Assembly: GCA_021806125.1 (NCBI GenBank)
Contig: JAJZYC010000068.1
Location: 1-7,778, forward strand
DNA from: a bacterium
GTDB lineage: Bacteria > SZUA-79 > Acidulodesulfobacterales > Acidulodesulfobacteraceae
Length of the DNA: 7,778 bases
Reading direction: 5' to 3'
The translations under genes and the position numbers were made by a program. The notes below the pieces were generated by a model that made no database searches, was not told where the DNA came from, and saw only the letters and a list, made by a program, of their open reading frames with translations. Positions 6,445 through 7,778 of this stretch are shown here, piece after piece; the stretch's first letter is position 1, and every line of letters begins with the position of its first letter.

Positions 6445-7632
6445 CTAATCTTCGTCTTCCGTAAATTTAATAAACGGATTGCTTCTTGGATGTTCTACCA
6501 TTTCGGGAACCGGCTCTAATCCTATGCCCTCCAAAAAAGTATTTAAACCTACCCTTCCGATAAGCTCCCCTATTCTTTCCCTGCTGACTCCATATTCGTC
6601 CCAGAATTCCCACATATTCGAAATTAAGCCTTTAAGCCATTCGTAGTCGTTTTTTGCGTCCTCGTTTATATCGTAAAAAGGAACAAGCATCATTCCCATT
6701 CTTGGGCCTGTAACCAAAGGAGCTTTTGCTCCGATTAAGATAGATGCGCCTTTTTCGTCTCCGGCTCTTAGGGCTTCAGGCATTACATTTATGCAGTGCA
6801 TGCATTTTACGCAGTTTTCGTCGTCGATAACAAGGCTTTCCCCTTCAAACCACATACATTTGGTGGGGCATTTATCGAGAACGTATTTTTGAACGTTAAA
6901 TTTTTTAGTATAATTTTTAACTTTATCCTGATTAATTTTTATTTTGTCTTTCCAAGTTCCAATAAAAGCAAGGTCGGATCTTGCAGCCGAAGCGACGCAA
7001 TCGTTTGAGCAGCCCGAAAATTTCAGTTTGAATTTATAATTAAACGCCGGCCTATGAAGTTCGTCCTGATATTCTTCCGTTAAGTTGTAGCAAATCTTCA
7101 TCGTATCATAATTTGCAAATTCGCATCTCGCCTGTCCGGCACAGCATGAAGGCGTCCTTAAATCAGAACCGCTTCCGCCCAAATCGAACCCGAGTTCCGC
7201 TATTGCCTGGAACGCATCTTCGGCTTCCGCCTGCGACATTCCCAAAATTTGAATATTTCCGGTAGCGCCGTGAAAATTTAATAAACCGCCTGCGTGTTTT
7301 TCGGAAATATCGGCTAATTTCCTAAGAAAGTCGGAATTGTAAAAGAACCCTGCCGAAGGTATAATTCTCATGGAGTGGCACTCTTTTATTCCTGGATATT
7401 TATCCGGGAACTCGCTGAACCTGCCGACCATACCGGCGCCGTAGCCTTTAACGCCGGCCATACCGCCGTGTTTCCAATGGTTTACTTTATCGCGGTAAGA
7501 TTCTTCAACCTGCCCCAAAAGGTCTTCGGTTCTCTCGCTCTTTTCCGCCGCTCTTTCTATTTCCTTGACAAAACTTATCCACTTCCCTTTTTTAAGTTCG
7601 TCAAGAAGCGGAGTCTGGTGCTTTTTACCCAT
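6445..7632 (-). CDS. dsrA: Dissimilatory sulfite reductase subunit alpha
   Basis: First gene of the visible operon. The 395-residue product is shorter than D. vulgaris DsrA (437) but complete. The N-terminus TPLLDELKKGKWISFVKEI (7-25) is the family signature, which supports the ATG at 7632, preceded by AGGAGG (7639-7644). Siroheme-[4Fe-4S] cysteines are C164 and C170 (CCAGQARC) and C208 and C212 (SGCSNDC). The spacing of 6, 38 and 4 is identical to D. vulgaris Cys177/183/221/225. The ferredoxin insert has C255 (KCPTKC) and C274, C277, C280 (CVKCMHC); C255 to C274 is 19 residues, as in the reference. About 16 residues are lost relative to D. vulgaris between the siroheme cysteines and the ferredoxin domain (about 213-255). 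With DsrB this forms the enzyme for sulfite reduction to sulfide-level sulfur, delivered to DsrC. Whether it runs reductively or oxidatively needs a DsrAB phylogeny. Confidence 0.97.
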   Translation of the reverse strand: MGKKHQTPLLDELKKGKWISFVKEIERAAEKSERTEDLLGQVEESYRDKVNHWKHGGMAGVKGYGAGMVGRFSEFPDKYPGIKECHSMRIIPSAGFFYNSDFLRKLADISEKHAGGLLNFHGATGNIQILGMSQAEAEDAFQAIAELGFDLGGSGSDLRTPSCCAGQARCEFANYDTMKICYNLTEEYQDELHRPAFNYKFKLKFSGCSNDCVASAARSDLAFIGTWKDKIKINQDKVKNYTKKFNVQKYVLDKCPTKCMWFEGESLVIDDENCVKCMHCINVMPEALRAGDEKGASILIGAKAPLVTGPRMGMMLVPFYDINEDAKNDYEWLKGLISNMWEFWDEYGVSRERIGELIGRVGLNTFLEGIGLEPVPEMVEHPRSNPFIKFTEDED

Positions 7633-7685
7633 AGTGAAGCCTCCTTAATATAAATATAGATTTAAAATAATATAAAATACTTCCC

Positions 7686-7691
7686 ATTATA
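7686..7691 (-). promoter_or_regulatory. Alternative -10 element upstream of dsrA
   Basis: On the minus strand this is a consensus TATAAT, 54 bases before the dsrA ATG. About 17 bases further upstream there is only TATGTT, a poor -35. It could be a secondary start or chance in an AT-rich leader. Confidence 0.2.
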
Positions 7692-7727
7692 AAACAATTC
7701 AAAACTAAAACATAGTTGTAATTTTTA

Positions 7728-7757
7728 TTTATACACTTTTATAGTTATATTTGTCAA
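7728..7757 (-). promoter_or_regulatory. Candidate sigma70-type promoter for the dsr operon
   Basis: The minus strand reads TTGACA (7752-7757), an 18-base spacer, then TATAAA (7728-7733). Upstream of the -35 lies a T-tract resembling an UP element. A start near 7721 would give a leader of about 90 bases before the dsrA ATG at 7632. The -35 is a perfect consensus match. The AT-rich background makes a chance -10 easy, so this is moderate evidence only. No regulator-binding palindrome was recognised in the 146-base leader. Confidence 0.45.
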
Positions 7758-7778
7758 TAAAAAAAACTGACCGTTAAA

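Overview
The window is AT-rich, with intergenic gaps that are almost pure A/T. It carries one compact minus-strand dissimilatory sulfur metabolism (dsr) cluster. Transcription runs from high to low coordinates. The order is dsrA, dsrB, dsrD, a dsrL-type flavoprotein, dsrC, dsrM, dsrK, then the first 73 codons of a dsrE-like gene that leaves the window at position 1. No plus-strand gene, tRNA, rRNA, mobile element or CRISPR array is visible.

Layout: 7633-7778 is the leader, with a plausible sigma70-type promoter. 7632-5298 encodes the two siroheme sulfite reductase subunits. 5246-5010 encodes DsrD. 4921-3209 encodes a GltD-like FAD/Fe-S oxidoreductase (DsrL). 3158-2817 encodes DsrC. 2693-351 encodes the DsrMK membrane module. 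219-1 begins DsrE. Nearly every gene has a strong Shine-Dalgarno sequence, and gaps are 50-130 bases. Two long perfect hairpins sit at block boundaries, one after dsrC (2731-2758) and one after dsrK (287-327). They do not have clear U-tracts, so they look more like processing or attenuation elements than full terminators.

How the genes work together: DsrAB interconverts sulfite and DsrC-bound or free sulfide-level sulfur. DsrD is known to activate reductive DsrAB. DsrL links DsrAB to NAD(P)H. DsrC is the sulfur carrier. DsrMK links the menaquinone pool to DsrC through haem b and Fe-S clusters. DsrE belongs to the sulfurtransferase family that passes sulfur to DsrC. dsrD is a marker of sulfite/sulfate reduction, whereas dsrE and dsrL are classically associated with sulfur oxidation. 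The mixed content, low GC and gene order fit a bacterium such as the Sva0485 / 'Candidatus Acidulodesulfobacterales' group, reported from metagenomes to combine these genes. That taxonomic call is an inference from memory, not a search result.

The most notable point is that the DsrC encoded in the operon has only one cysteine. The penultimate C-terminal Cys is present (Cys112). The second redox Cys expected eleven positions earlier is alanine (Ala101, codon at 2856-2858). This protein therefore cannot form the intramolecular trisulfide/disulfide that canonical DsrC cycles through DsrMK, and by residue pattern it is TusE-like. Also notable are a degenerate second dinucleotide-binding motif in DsrL and the direct dsrK-to-dsrE junction without dsrJOP.
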